Assembly: GCA_028097405.1 (NCBI GenBank)
Contig: JAOHEK010000001.1
Location: 88,056 to 152,055 of the forward strand
From: Paracoccaceae bacterium
Lineage (GTDB): Bacteria; Pseudomonadota; Alphaproteobacteria; Rhodobacterales; Rhodobacteraceae
DNA: 64,000 bases
Direction: 5' to 3'
The translations under genes and the position numbers were made by a program. The notes under the pieces are model-generated. The model searched no databases. It was not told where the DNA came from and was given only the letters and a program-made list of their open reading frames with translations. Positions 1 to 8,770 of the stretch are shown here, piece after piece (position 1 is the first letter of the stretch; the number at the start of each line of letters is the position of its first letter).

Positions 1-1398
1 ATGCACGTCACTGCGCTTAGAACTCTTGAAGACTTGGGCATGAAAGTGCTGCTACCCGAAGCGATACAAATCTTCAAAGCAGGTGGCGCGCGTGTCGATG
101 GCGATATGGTTTACATCGGACGCGACATGGTTGAAGCCGCCCTTGCCACCGCCCCCAAATCATTCACTGGTCGTGCCGCAACGCCCGACCGCGATGTTCT
201 CTTTGAACTTGGCACGCTGGTGTTCCAACCGGGTGCCGGAGCGCCACATGCCACCGATCTGGAACGCGGGCGTCGTCCGGGTTCGGCGCGCGACTTCAAG
301 GAACTGATCCAAATCACGCAACACTATGACGTCTTACAGATGTTGCCGCCTCTGGTCGAACCGCAAGATGTGCCGCCGCATCTGCGGCATTACTTCACGA
401 TGGACGCTCAACTGACGCTGTCCGACAAGTTCCCCTTCATCTTTTCGCGCGGGACCTCGCAAGTCATGGAAAGCTTCAAGATGCTGCGCGATTTTCGCGG
501 ACTGACTGACGCAGAGTTCACCGACCAACCGCACTGCTACACGATCATCAACACGAACAGCCCGCGCACTCTGGATATTCCCATGGCCCAAGGCCTGATT
601 GATTTCGCGCGCTTCGGGCAGATGTCGATTGTTACGCCCTTCACACTGATGGGCGCAATGGCCCCGATCACGGTGGCGGGCGCGATCACGCTGTCTCATG
701 CCGAGGCAATGGCTGCGATCACACTGACACAACTCGCCAAACCCGGCGCGCCTATCTGCTATGGCACGTTCACCTCAAACGTCGACATGAAGTCCGGCGC
801 ACCGGCCTTTGGGACGCCAACGCACTTTCAAGCCTCACTGGCGGCGGGGCAATTGGCGCGTTTCATCGGTTTGCCGTGGCGGTCGGCTGCGGGTTCGGCC
901 TCGAACTTGAACGACGTCCAAGCTGCCAATGAAAACCAAATGGGCCTGTGGGGATGTCTGATGGCCGGGGCCACGGTGATTATTCACGCAGCAGGTTGGC
1001 TTGAAGGCGGTTTAAGTGTTTCATATGAAAAGCTGATCACGGATGTGGAAGTTTTGAATATGATCGCAGAACTCTGCGCGGGGGCTAATGCAGGGGCCGA
1101 CGAAATAGGCTTCGAGAACGCCTTGTCGCACGTCGATCCAAGCGGTCACTTCTTTGCGGCTCCGCAAACGATGGAGCGTTACAGCACCGAATTCTACGAG
1201 CCCATCGTTCATGACTATGCCAATTTCGGCACATGGACGGAACGCGGCGCACGGGATGCCAACACGCGCGCGACAGGCGTATGGAAAGGCATCCTTGCCG
1301 CAGACAATCGCCCAAAAATGCTTGAGGCCCGCGTAGATGCTTTGCGCGCCTATACCGAAAAACGCAGTGCCGCTGGCGGCGCGCCGCCCGAAAGCTGA
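1..1398 (+). CDS. MttB-family (non-pyrrolysine) methyltransferase, 5' partial
   Basis: This is the C-terminal 465 residues or so of a trimethylamine methyltransferase MttB-family protein. The family transfers a methyl group from quaternary or tertiary amines to a cognate corrinoid protein. The first visible residues (MHVTALRTLEDLGMKVL) match an internal helix that in full-length members of about 500 residues follows some 40 N-terminal residues, so the true start is upstream of the window. The reading frame has no internal TAG, so this is not the pyrrolysine-containing trimethylamine enzyme. Such non-Pyl homologues include glycine betaine demethylases (MtgB), common in Roseobacters, but the substrate cannot be fixed here. 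No corrinoid protein gene is visible downstream. A TetR regulator starts 3 nt after its stop, suggesting co-transcription. Confidence 0.85.
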   Translation: MHVTALRTLEDLGMKVLLPEAIQIFKAGGARVDGDMVYIGRDMVEAALATAPKSFTGRAATPDRDVLFELGTLVFQPGAGAPHATDLERGRRPGSARDFKELIQITQHYDVLQMLPPLVEPQDVPPHLRHYFTMDAQLTLSDKFPFIFSRGTSQVMESFKMLRDFRGLTDAEFTDQPHCYTIINTNSPRTLDIPMAQGLIDFARFGQMSIVTPFTLMGAMAPITVAGAITLSHAEAMAAITLTQLAKPGAPICYGTFTSNVDMKSGAPAFGTPTHFQASLAAGQLARFIGLPWRSAAGSASNLNDVQAANENQMGLWGCLMAGATVIIHAAGWLEGGLSVSYEKLITDVEVLNMIAELCAGANAGADEIGFENALSHVDPSGHFFAAPQTMERYSTEFYEPIVHDYANFGTWTERGARDANTRATGVWKGILAADNRPKMLEARVDALRAYTEKRSAAGGAPPES

Positions 1399-1401
1399 CC
1401 G

Positions 1402-2076
1402 ATGACGAGCCGCACAAAACCCATACTGCACCGGGATGATCCAAACAAAGAACCACTGGTCGGTCACGTCAAAGTCACCCGCGAAGATTGGCTGAACGCG
1501 GCCCGCGATGTGCTTGTGACCGAAGGCGTCGCCCATGTGAAAATCCTACCTTTGGGCACGCGACTTGGAGTGTCGCGGTCAAGTTTCTACTGGTATTTCA
1601 AAAACCGCTCGGACCTGCTGACCGCCCTTCTGGACGAATGGGAAAACCGCAACACAGCCCGCATCGTCGCACAATGCGAAGCACCTTCAGCAAATATCAC
1701 CGAAGCGCTTTGCAACTTTTTCCGCTGCTTCGTGGATACGGCCCAATTTGATCGGGGGCTTGATTTCGCCGTACGGGAATGGTCGCGCCGGGACCCAGCT
1801 TTACGCGGCCGCGTCGATGGTGCGGACGCCCTGCGCCTAGACGCTATTACTGCAATGTACCTTCGCCACGGCTATGCGCTGGCGCAAGCCGACACCCGCG
1901 CGCGCATCCTTTATTACATGCAGCTTGGCTATCACGCCTTGGAAGTGCAGGAGGACATGGACTTACGGATGAGCCGCGTTCAGAGCTATATTGAAGGCTT
2001 TACCGGTCAAGAACCCGACGCCCGTGCAATCAAGGAATTCGAGCGTTTTGCCCTTAGCGTTGAGGCACATTCATAA
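1402..2076 (+). CDS. TetR/AcrR family transcriptional regulator
   Basis: This 224-residue protein has a TetR-type N-terminal DNA-binding domain at about residues 22-75, with the recognition helix in the stretch GVSRSSFYWYFKNRSDLL, followed by an all-helical ligand and dimerisation domain. Family members usually repress neighbouring genes until a small molecule binds. The start ATG lies 3 nt after the stop of the MttB-family gene, so the two are probably one transcript and this protein may sense a methylated amine or a product of that enzyme; this is inference from position only. No palindromic operator is visible because the promoter of the pair lies outside the window. Confidence 0.85.
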   Translation: MTSRTKPILHRDDPNKEPLVGHVKVTREDWLNAARDVLVTEGVAHVKILPLGTRLGVSRSSFYWYFKNRSDLLTALLDEWENRNTARIVAQCEAPSANITEALCNFFRCFVDTAQFDRGLDFAVREWSRRDPALRGRVDGADALRLDAITAMYLRHGYALAQADTRARILYYMQLGYHALEVQEDMDLRMSRVQSYIEGFTGQEPDARAIKEFERFALSVEAHS

Positions 2077-2210
2077 GCCCCTATTCCGCCTTCCGTCTAT
2101 TCCGCGAAAGAATGCGCGGCTAACACCCGCAGCCGGTTTGATGACCAGCGCCAATTGACGCCCAACAAAATCTGCCCGAACCTGAACCCGACCATTCGAA
2201 AGGAAGCGCT

Positions 2211-3380
2211 ATGGGAATTCTGCCGATCATCGACGCCGCAACGTCCGAGTTGAACGACATCTTCAAAGACCTGCACGCGCACCCCGAGATTGGGTTCACC
2301 GAAGTGCGTACCGCTCGCATCGTCGCCGATAAACTGCGCACGTTGGGTGTTGACGAAGTACACACCGGCATTGCGAAAACCGGCGTGGTCGCGATCATCA
2401 AAGGCAAAGGTGATGGCCCCCGCCGGATCGGCGTGCGCGCGGACATGGACGCTTTACCGATCTTTGAGGAAACCAATCTGGCCTATGCATCAAAAACCCC
2501 TGGCGTCATGCACGCCTGTGGTCACGACGCCCATACCACCATGCTGTTGGGAGCCGCAGCCCATCTGGTTCAGACGCGAAATTTCAACGGCACCGCCGTG
2601 CTGATTTTCCAGCCTGCCGAGGAAGGTTTGGGAGGTGCCCGCGACATGTTAAAAGACAGGTTGTTGGATCGGTTTCCTTGTGACGAGCTTTACGGAATGC
2701 ACAACTATCCAAACGGCACACCCGGCAAGGTCGAAATCTGTAAAGGCACTGCTTTAGCCGGAGCCGCTTTTTTCGACATCAAGATTCAAGGGCGGGGCAG
2801 TCACGCGGCCATGCCCGAAACCTCGCGCGATCCGGTTCTGATCGCCGCTGCTTTGGTCGGGCAGTTGCAAAGTATCGTCTCGCGAAACGTCCCGCCTTTG
2901 GAAACCTGCGTTCTGTCCGTCACACAAATCCACTCAGGTACCGCTTACAACATCGTGCCAGATACCGCCGAATTGGCGGGCACGATCCGGTATTTCAAAG
3001 ACGACGTTTACGACACCGCCGCCAGCCGCATGTCCGAGCTTTGCGTGGGCATGGCCAAAGCGTATGGCGTTGAGATTGATCTGGCTCTGCAAAACGTATT
3101 CGATGTGCTGATCAATGACGATGCCCTGTCCGATGCCTATCTGGAAGCCGCCGCCGATATCGTGGGAGCCGAAAATACCTCAGACCAAGGTGAACCCACC
3201 ACGGGGTCAGAAGATTTCGCGGACATGCTGAAAGTTGTCCCCGGCGCTTATTGCGGGATCGGGCACGGCGGGACGGTACCGCTCCACAACCCCGGCTTTG
3301 TGATCGATATGGACATGTTGCCCATTGGCGCGTCGATCATGGCGCGGATCGTGGAACGGCGGATGCCTTTGTCGGCTTAG
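2211..3380 (+). CDS. M20 family metallo-amidohydrolase (hippurate hydrolase-like)
   Basis: This 389-residue protein is an M20D-type zinc amidohydrolase, cytoplasmic, which removes N-acyl groups from amino acids or related amides. The metal-site motifs are all present: RADMDALP near residue 79, HACGHDAHT near residue 100, QPAEEG near residue 137 and GSEDF near residue 328. The start is supported by AAAGGAAG a few bases upstream. It is preceded by 134 nt without a gene and ends in a 4-nt convergent overlap with the aldehyde dehydrogenase on the other strand. A second paralogue lies at 21353-22519. Substrate is unknown; hippurate, indole-acetyl amino acids and ectoine-type N-acetyl compounds are all hydrolysed by this family. 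Confidence 0.9.
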   Translation: MGILPIIDAATSELNDIFKDLHAHPEIGFTEVRTARIVADKLRTLGVDEVHTGIAKTGVVAIIKGKGDGPRRIGVRADMDALPIFEETNLAYASKTPGVMHACGHDAHTTMLLGAAAHLVQTRNFNGTAVLIFQPAEEGLGGARDMLKDRLLDRFPCDELYGMHNYPNGTPGKVEICKGTALAGAAFFDIKIQGRGSHAAMPETSRDPVLIAAALVGQLQSIVSRNVPPLETCVLSVTQIHSGTAYNIVPDTAELAGTIRYFKDDVYDTAASRMSELCVGMAKAYGVEIDLALQNVFDVLINDDALSDAYLEAAADIVGAENTSDQGEPTTGSEDFADMLKVVPGAYCGIGHGGTVPLHNPGFVIDMDMLPIGASIMARIVERRMPLSA

Positions 3381-4885
3381 CCCTTTAGTTCGCTTGGCAA
3401 AAGTGCGTCGGGCATGTTCTGATAACAGACCGGGCGCAAAAATCGGCGGATCGAAAGCGTGCCCACAGACGTGGCTCCAAAGTTCGTCGAAGCAGGGTAT
3501 GGCCCACCATGAACCATGGCCTCGGACACTTCGACACCGGTCGGAAACCCATTGGCCAAAACGCGCCCGGCTTTGCGTTCCAAGACCGGCATCAGCGTCT
3601 GAGCATCATCCGCATCCGCATCATCCAGATGCAGCGTGCAGGTCAACTGCCCATGCAGGGATGTCGCCAATTCTCGCGCTTGTGCCAAATCTTTGGCTTT
3701 CACCACGATGCCCAAGGGCCCAAAGACCTCGTCCTGCAACTTACTGTCTGCCATCCACGCATCGGCGGTTGTCGCGTGCAGATGTGGCATCGCATTGCGC
3801 CCGTCCGCCTCTGTCGCGACCAAAGTTTCGATCGACCCGGCGTTTTGAACCGCTTCACAGCCCGAACGATAGGCCGCGGCGATCCCGTCAGTCAGCATGG
3901 TTTGCGCGGCCACGTCTTTCAAAGCAGCGGATGCGGCTGCGACAAAAGGCGCGACGTTCGGACCATCGACCACGACTGCAATGCCGGGATTCGTGCAGAA
4001 CTGTCCCGCCCCCATTGTCAGCGACCCGGCCCAGCCTTGGGCAATCGCCTCACCCCTGTTCGCCAACGCCGCAGGCATGACGAACATCGGGTTGGTCGAG
4101 CCCAACTCGCCGAAAAACGGGATTGGATCAGGGCGCGCCGCACACATGTCATAGAGAGCGCGACCGGCCTTAAGCGATCCGGTGAACCCAATCGCGCGTA
4201 TCAAAGGGTGTTTCACCAATGCCTCGCCAACCGGAATGCCGCCGTCTTGGATTTGGCTGAATACGCCGGGATGCACACCGGTTTTCTTGATCGCCGCGTC
4301 AAAGGCCTGGCTGATCAAATCGGACACACCGGGATGCGCCGGATGGCCTTTGACAACAACAGGGCACCCCGCTGCCAATGCCGCTGCCGTGTCCCCACCT
4401 GCCGAGGAAAATGCCAGCGGAAAGTTCGAAGCGCCAAAAATACCGACCGGGCCAACTGGCCTTTGCATCATCCGAATGTCCGGGCGCGGTAAAGGCGCGC
4501 GGTTGGGAAGCGCCACATCATGACGGCGATCCAGATAATCCCCACCTTCGATATGATCCGCGAACAGTCGAAGCTGACCCACCGTACGACCACGTTCACC
4601 CTGAAGCCGCGGTTCGGGCAGGCCCGTTTCCTTGACACCAACCTCGGTGATCGCGTCGCCCAAAGCGTCGATCTCATCAGCAACAGCGCGCAGAAAGGCA
4701 GCCCGTTCAGATGCCTTGCTATAACCAAAGGTCAAAAACGCCTCTTCAGCCGCTTGGCAGGCCTGATCGATCATCTGAGGCGTGCCCTTGGAAAATGTAT
4801 CGGGCGACCCGATCGCGGGTGCATTCTGAAAGCTATCGGCACTGCCGAGCCATTCCCCAGCGACAAGCGATTTTCCATTGATCAT
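3377..4885 (-). CDS. NADP-dependent aldehyde dehydrogenase, alpha-ketoglutarate semialdehyde type
   Basis: This 502-residue enzyme belongs to the aldehyde dehydrogenase superfamily branch annotated as 2,5-dioxovalerate (alpha-ketoglutaric semialdehyde) dehydrogenase, which finishes oxidative pentose, glucarate or hydroxyproline routes by making 2-oxoglutarate. The catalytic cysteine is in GAGQFCTNPG and the general-base glutamate in FFGELGSTNP; a coenzyme-binding stretch with GASNFPLAFS is also clear. This subgroup differs from classical ALDHs by the N-terminal MINGKSLVAGEW segment and a longer C-terminus. It is convergent with and overlaps the M20 gene by 4 nt. No pathway partner (dehydratase or dehydrogenase) is adjacent, so the physiological aldehyde is uncertain. 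Confidence 0.88.
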   Translation of the reverse strand: MINGKSLVAGEWLGSADSFQNAPAIGSPDTFSKGTPQMIDQACQAAEEAFLTFGYSKASERAAFLRAVADEIDALGDAITEVGVKETGLPEPRLQGERGRTVGQLRLFADHIEGGDYLDRRHDVALPNRAPLPRPDIRMMQRPVGPVGIFGASNFPLAFSSAGGDTAAALAAGCPVVVKGHPAHPGVSDLISQAFDAAIKKTGVHPGVFSQIQDGGIPVGEALVKHPLIRAIGFTGSLKAGRALYDMCAARPDPIPFFGELGSTNPMFVMPAALANRGEAIAQGWAGSLTMGAGQFCTNPGIAVVVDGPNVAPFVAAASAALKDVAAQTMLTDGIAAAYRSGCEAVQNAGSIETLVATEADGRNAMPHLHATTADAWMADSKLQDEVFGPLGIVVKAKDLAQARELATSLHGQLTCTLHLDDADADDAQTLMPVLERKAGRVLANGFPTGVEVSEAMVHGGPYPASTNFGATSVGTLSIRRFLRPVCYQNMPDALLPSELKG

Positions 4886-5071
4886 TTTAGGTGTCCTTCA
4901 TTGGTCGGATTTGGTGCGCATGGCTCTGTCGAAAGCACCCTTCGCGGCAGTCTCAACTTTTATCAACGCGCGCGCAACACGAGCAGTCTTTTTATTGTGT
5001 ATTTCGCGCTTACGGCATTTTTACTTGTTCCAGCTAATGCGATCTCGGGGGCGCTAACTGGATACATCTTC

Positions 5072-5194
5072 ATGGCAAATCAGTTAACGCGGGATGATTG
5101 GCAACGCATTGCCGAAGCGCTTTCGCATTTCGCTCACAACACCGAATACAAAGAAACCTTTGACAAGGTCAAAATCATCCTCGGCGACCCATAG
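5072..5194 (+). CDS. Possible small protein, 40 residues
   Basis: An ATG at 5072 opens a 40-codon frame ending in TAG just before the convergent sufS stop. The predicted product is hydrophilic and helix-prone, with two Trp/Tyr-containing segments (LTRDDWQRIAEALSHF, NTEYKETF) and no membrane segment. The same frame stays open upstream to 4520, but that part lies antisense to the aldehyde dehydrogenase and reads like a shadow. There is no strong ribosome binding site. I do not recognise a family. The amino acid composition looks like protein, but the length leaves real doubt. Confidence 0.35.
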   Translation: MANQLTRDDWQRIAEALSHFAHNTEYKETFDKVKIILGDP

Positions 5195-5198
5195 ACTT

Positions 5199-6419
5199 TT
5201 AGCTGAACAGTTCGTGGCAAAGCTCTAGGGCTTCGACCAAAACGTCGATTTCGGCTTCGGTGTTGTAAAGCCCGCAACTGGCGCGAGCCGTGGCCGAAAC
5301 GCCTAAATGCTCCATCAGCGGCGCCGCGCAGTGATGCCCGGCCCGTACCGCAACACCCTTTTTGTCCAGCACGGTCGAGATGTCGTGGGCATGGGCCGCG
5401 CCGTCTAGCGTGAAAGAAAAGATTGCGGCTTTGTCGGCTGTGTTGCCTTGCACGTTCAACCAGTTCAAGCCGTCAAGCTTTGATCGGGCATAGTCCCGCA
5501 AACGATCTTCGTGGGCCGCGATGTTGTCCATCCCAAGCGCCATCATGTAATCCAGCGCCACGCCTAGCCCGATCTGCTGAACAATGCCGGGGGTTCCCGC
5601 TTCAAATTTCATCGGCGGCGTGTTCCACGTGACACTGTCTTTGCGCACGTCACGGATCATATCCCCGCCGCCCATAAAGGGCTGCATTTCGGCCTGACGT
5701 TCCTTACTGATATAAATCGCACCCGAGCCTGAGGGGCCATAAAGTTTGTGCCCAGTAATCGCATAGAAATCACAACCAATGTCCTGCACGTCGACAGCCA
5801 TGTGAACTGCCGACTGACTGCCATCGACCAAAACCGGCACGCCTTTTTCATGCGCGCCCGAACAGATAGCTTTCACATCAACCTTCGTGCCCAGCACGTT
5901 TGACAGATGCGTGATCGCCACCAGTTTGGTCTTAGGTCCGATCGCTTCCAGCACTTTTTCCGGCGGCAGGGCACCCGTGTCATCCACATCGACCCACTTC
6001 AAAACCGCGCCGAAACGTTCGCGCAAGAAGTGCCATGGCACGATATTGGCGTGGTGTTCCATAACGGACAAAACGATCTCGTCGCCGGGCTCAAACCGGG
6101 GCATTGCCCAGCCGTAAGCCACGGTATTGATGCCCTCGGTGGTGCCCGAGTTCATCACGATCTCATCCTCGGACGCGGCGTTCAAAAAGCGGGCAATCGT
6201 GCCGCGCACACCTTCATACTTGTCGGTCGCTAGGTTAGAAAGATAGTGTAAACCTCTGTGAACGTTCGAATATTCCTGCGAATAGGCTTGGCTGATCGCA
6301 TCAATCACAACCTGAGGTTTCTGCGCAGATGCCCCGTTGTCGAGATAGACCAAGGGCTTGCCATTCACTTCGCGCGACAGGATCGGAAATTCCTGCCGAA
6401 CGGCTTCAACATCATACAT
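5199..6419 (-). CDS. sufS: Cysteine desulfurase SufS
   Basis: This 406-residue class II cysteine desulfurase takes sulfur from L-cysteine and passes it to the SufBCD scaffold. The PLP lysine is in ITGHKLYGPSG and the persulfide-forming cysteine in RAGHHCAAPLM, the short loop typical of SufS rather than IscS. I chose the ATG at 6419 (MYDVEAVRQEFP), which matches the usual N-terminus; the frame is open a further 18 codons upstream but those overlap the preceding gene. The start overlaps the end of the upstream YIP1-like gene by 8 nt, so it is the last clear gene of the suf operon. No SufE or SufU sulfur-transfer partner is in view. Confidence 0.95.
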   Translation of the reverse strand: MYDVEAVRQEFPILSREVNGKPLVYLDNGASAQKPQVVIDAISQAYSQEYSNVHRGLHYLSNLATDKYEGVRGTIARFLNAASEDEIVMNSGTTEGINTVAYGWAMPRFEPGDEIVLSVMEHHANIVPWHFLRERFGAVLKWVDVDDTGALPPEKVLEAIGPKTKLVAITHLSNVLGTKVDVKAICSGAHEKGVPVLVDGSQSAVHMAVDVQDIGCDFYAITGHKLYGPSGSGAIYISKERQAEMQPFMGGGDMIRDVRKDSVTWNTPPMKFEAGTPGIVQQIGLGVALDYMMALGMDNIAAHEDRLRDYARSKLDGLNWLNVQGNTADKAAIFSFTLDGAAHAHDISTVLDKKGVAVRAGHHCAAPLMEHLGVSATARASCGLYNTEAEIDVLVEALELCHELFS

Positions 6420-6996
6420 TGGACGGTCCTCCGACCAGATTAGAAAGAAGGTCCAACACAAGGATGCTGGCATAGTTCACCACGACCCATGATACGACGA
6501 TCAGCCCAAGGGCTTTCCATGCCGACGGGAAGCCGTGCAATTCGGCAATGACGTTGCACATCATCCAGACCCAATAAAAGACAAAGGCCAGAGCAATGAT
6601 ACCAGCAAGGGTTGGAACGGCGACGATCAAAAGCAACAACCCAACGATGCCTACGATGAAGACCACCTCAAGCAGGACAAAACCTAAAAGGATCTGGTCA
6701 AAAGTTGCCCGCCCACCGATCCGACCACCTGCTTTCCAAAGCACCCAAACGATCGCAAGCCCGCCGAAGGCCGACCCAATCGCGCGCAGCAATGGCGGCA
6801 AAGGCTCAGCCGGAAAGAGCTGAGCCGTGGCCTTCAACAAGGGTTCCGTGGCGATAATTGAAACGGCTATCATCGCGATAAAGGCCGACAACAGGACGTC
6901 GAGACGGAATTCCAAACCGATCAATTCCGCGGCCGCTTCGCGAGGTTCGCGCAACATGCGGCGCGTGATCGTCAGCAGATGTTCCCAAAGTGTCAA
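6412..6996 (-). CDS. YIP1-like multi-spanning membrane protein in suf operon (second copy)
   Basis: This protein of about 194 residues has four to five hydrophobic segments and resembles bacterial YIP1-domain membrane proteins. The best start is a TTG at 6996 that overlaps the stop of the preceding gene as TTGA, giving a product beginning TLWEHLLTITRRML after the initiator; a longer reading to 7350 exists but would be buried in the preceding gene. It sits between the first YIP1-like gene and sufS with overlaps on both sides, so its translation is probably coupled to the suf genes. Its role is unknown. The placement in an Fe-S operon hints at a membrane-associated step, but this is only context. 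Confidence 0.75.
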   Translation of the reverse strand: MTLWEHLLTITRRMLREPREAAAELIGLEFRLDVLLSAFIAMIAVSIIATEPLLKATAQLFPAEPLPPLLRAIGSAFGGLAIVWVLWKAGGRIGGRATFDQILLGFVLLEVVFIVGIVGLLLLIVAVPTLAGIIALAFVFYWVWMMCNVIAELHGFPSAWKALGLIVVSWVVVNYASILVLDLLSNLVGGPSNV

Positions 6997-7487
6997 AGCG
7001 CACCCTCGCCTAAGTTCCGCGCTGTGATAAGCCCTGCGCCTGCGAATACAAGCACAGTTGCTAAGGCTAAAGTGCTGACAATCGCAAACCCCGGACCCGG
7101 TGCAAACCCGGCGAGTAATCCGGCGAACAGCCACAATGGGGTCGAGGCTAGCACAGCCCAAAACAACCCCATCCTGCAGGAAAAACCAGTGATCCTTTGC
7201 CCAGAGATCCGCAAGACGACGGTCAGCACAATCGACAGCGCATAAAACACCAAAGGCATTACCATAAGCCAAGCAAACAAGGCTCCTGCCAGCAGCGCAT
7301 CCAACTCTATCGATGGGTCCAGATGGCTTTCGCGGGCAAGCCGCGGCCATTGCGCCACGAAGATCAAGGCACAGGCTGAAATCAGGATCACCAAAGCCCG
7401 ATCCTCGCGAAGAGGCCCGCTCATACGGTGTGCCTGAACCTCGCGGGGAGCGCGGTAGGTTCGCAGAATGTCACGGACAACACTCAT
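6993..7487 (-). CDS. YIP1-like membrane protein in suf operon (first copy)
   Basis: This 164-residue integral membrane protein has an N-terminal cytoplasmic stretch (about residues 1-30) and four hydrophobic segments, around residues 31-46, 66-92, 105-127 and 133-153. It looks like a YIP1-family protein and is probably paralogous to its downstream neighbour, since both share the short amphipathic N-terminus followed by a similar hydrophobic pattern. Its ATG overlaps the sufD stop codon by 4 nt (ATGA) and its own stop overlaps the next start, marking tight coupling. No catalytic motif is visible. Related membrane proteins occur in suf operons of other Rhodobacterales, so the association appears ancestral rather than a recent insertion. 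Confidence 0.8.
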   Translation of the reverse strand: MSVVRDILRTYRAPREVQAHRMSGPLREDRALVILISACALIFVAQWPRLARESHLDPSIELDALLAGALFAWLMVMPLVFYALSIVLTVVLRISGQRITGFSCRMGLFWAVLASTPLWLFAGLLAGFAPGPGFAIVSTLALATVLVFAGAGLITARNLGEGAL

Positions 7488-8770
7488 CCCCGGCGGCGCA
7501 CAAGCCAGCCTTCAAGCCGTGCCAGTATGTTATCGGCGATGACTTCACTGTCGATTTCGTCGATGGCTTCCGCCAAGAAAGCAAGAACCAAAAGATCTTG
7601 CGCTTCATCCGTCGGCACACCGCGCGAGCGCAAGTAAAATAATGCCTCTTCGTCAATCGCACCGGTGGTCGAGCCATGGGAACAGGCCACATCATCGGCA
7701 TAGATTTCCAGTTCGGGCTTGGCCAGAAACTGCGCATCCTCATCCAGCAGCAAGGCTTGCGAGATCTGGTATCCGTCAGTTTTCTGAGCCCCATTCTTCA
7801 CCAGAATTTTGCCCTGAAACACGCCAACAGCACCGTTCCGAAGAACCTTCTTGAACACCTGCCGGCTTTCGCAATTCACTGCGTCATGAGTGACAAAAAC
7901 CGTGTCGTCGTGGTGAAAATTTCCGTCGCCAACAGCCGCGCCGGCAATATGTGCCACGGCATTGTCGCCGGTGATCTCGATCACGGCCTCATTCCGGGTC
8001 AGCACGCCGTTTACAGTCAACGTGAACGATTTGAACGTCGAGCCAATTCCAAGCCGTGCAAACAAATGCGTCACCGCTCGCCGCTCGTGATCGCGACCTT
8101 GCGCACGGACGTGGTGGAACGTCCCGCCATCGGCCACGTCGATTTCCATGCATTTGTTGAATCGTGCGGCGGCAGGGCCATTTTCCAGAACCGTCAGCTC
8201 AGCACCAGCTTCCACGCGAACTACAAAATGCAGGATTGAATCGCTGTCAGGGTCTTCGTGCAAATAGGTCAAGTTGACCGGCTTCGACACTCTGGCAGTT
8301 GCGCGGATCACAATCCCGTCCGTGGCAAAAGCCGTATTAAGTGCCGCAAAAGGCCGCTGAACCGGCACTTGGCCGCGTGCTTCAAGAACACCGTAAACGT
8401 CTTTTGACCAGTGGATATCCCGCGCCGTGGCAGTTTCCAGGCGTTCGATCTCAAGCCCTTCGCCGCTTAGATCGTCGGATGCGGCGGCATCGAAAACTCC
8501 ATCGCGAAACACAATATTCAAGCGATCCACATCGCTGAACAAAGACCCTTCGTCAGAGTGAAGTACCGCAGCACTTGGAGCTTGGGTCGCATTCAGATCG
8601 TCGGGGCGTGTAAAGCGCCAGTATTCGTCGCGCCGTCGGGGCAACCCCATCATCTGCAGCCGTTCCAAAGCCGCGCCGCGCGCCGCACTGGCCCAGCCCG
8701 AGCCTTCGGGCATCGTCAAACTGGCCAGTCGATCGGCTGTCGCATCGCTGTTTTCAGCAGCCATTGCCAT
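7484..8770 (-). CDS. sufD: Fe-S cluster assembly protein SufD
   Basis: This protein of about 428 residues is the SufD subunit of the SufBC2D scaffold complex on which Fe-S clusters are assembled. It has the right-handed beta-helix core and the C-terminal helical SufBD domain, recognisable in ATTGAIDEEALFYLRSRGVP near the end, the same region found in SufB. Two close ATG codons and one TTG can serve as start; I chose the ATG at 8770, which overlaps the sufC stop (TGATG). The position directly after sufC and the 4-nt overlap with the following membrane protein gene place it in the middle of the operon. Confidence 0.93.
   Translation of the reverse strand: MAMAAENSDATADRLASLTMPEGSGWASAARGAALERLQMMGLPRRRDEYWRFTRPDDLNATQAPSAAVLHSDEGSLFSDVDRLNIVFRDGVFDAAASDDLSGEGLEIERLETATARDIHWSKDVYGVLEARGQVPVQRPFAALNTAFATDGIVIRATARVSKPVNLTYLHEDPDSDSILHFVVRVEAGAELTVLENGPAAARFNKCMEIDVADGGTFHHVRAQGRDHERRAVTHLFARLGIGSTFKSFTLTVNGVLTRNEAVIEITGDNAVAHIAGAAVGDGNFHHDDTVFVTHDAVNCESRQVFKKVLRNGAVGVFQGKILVKNGAQKTDGYQISQALLLDEDAQFLAKPELEIYADDVACSHGSTTGAIDEEALFYLRSRGVPTDEAQDLLVLAFLAEAIDEIDSEVIADNILARLEGWLVRRRG

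Noticed and set aside
1..1398. Pyrrolysine-containing trimethylamine methyltransferase
   Set aside because: No in-frame TAG is present and the frame runs through, so a non-pyrrolysine homologue is the right call.
3509..4492. A 327-codon plus-strand open frame over the aldehyde dehydrogenase
   Set aside because: It is antisense to a motif-complete enzyme and its composition is that of a shadow.
4520..5071. N-terminal extension of the 5072-5194 frame
   Set aside because: Most of it is antisense to the aldehyde dehydrogenase gene and reads like a shadow; only the last 40 codons were kept.
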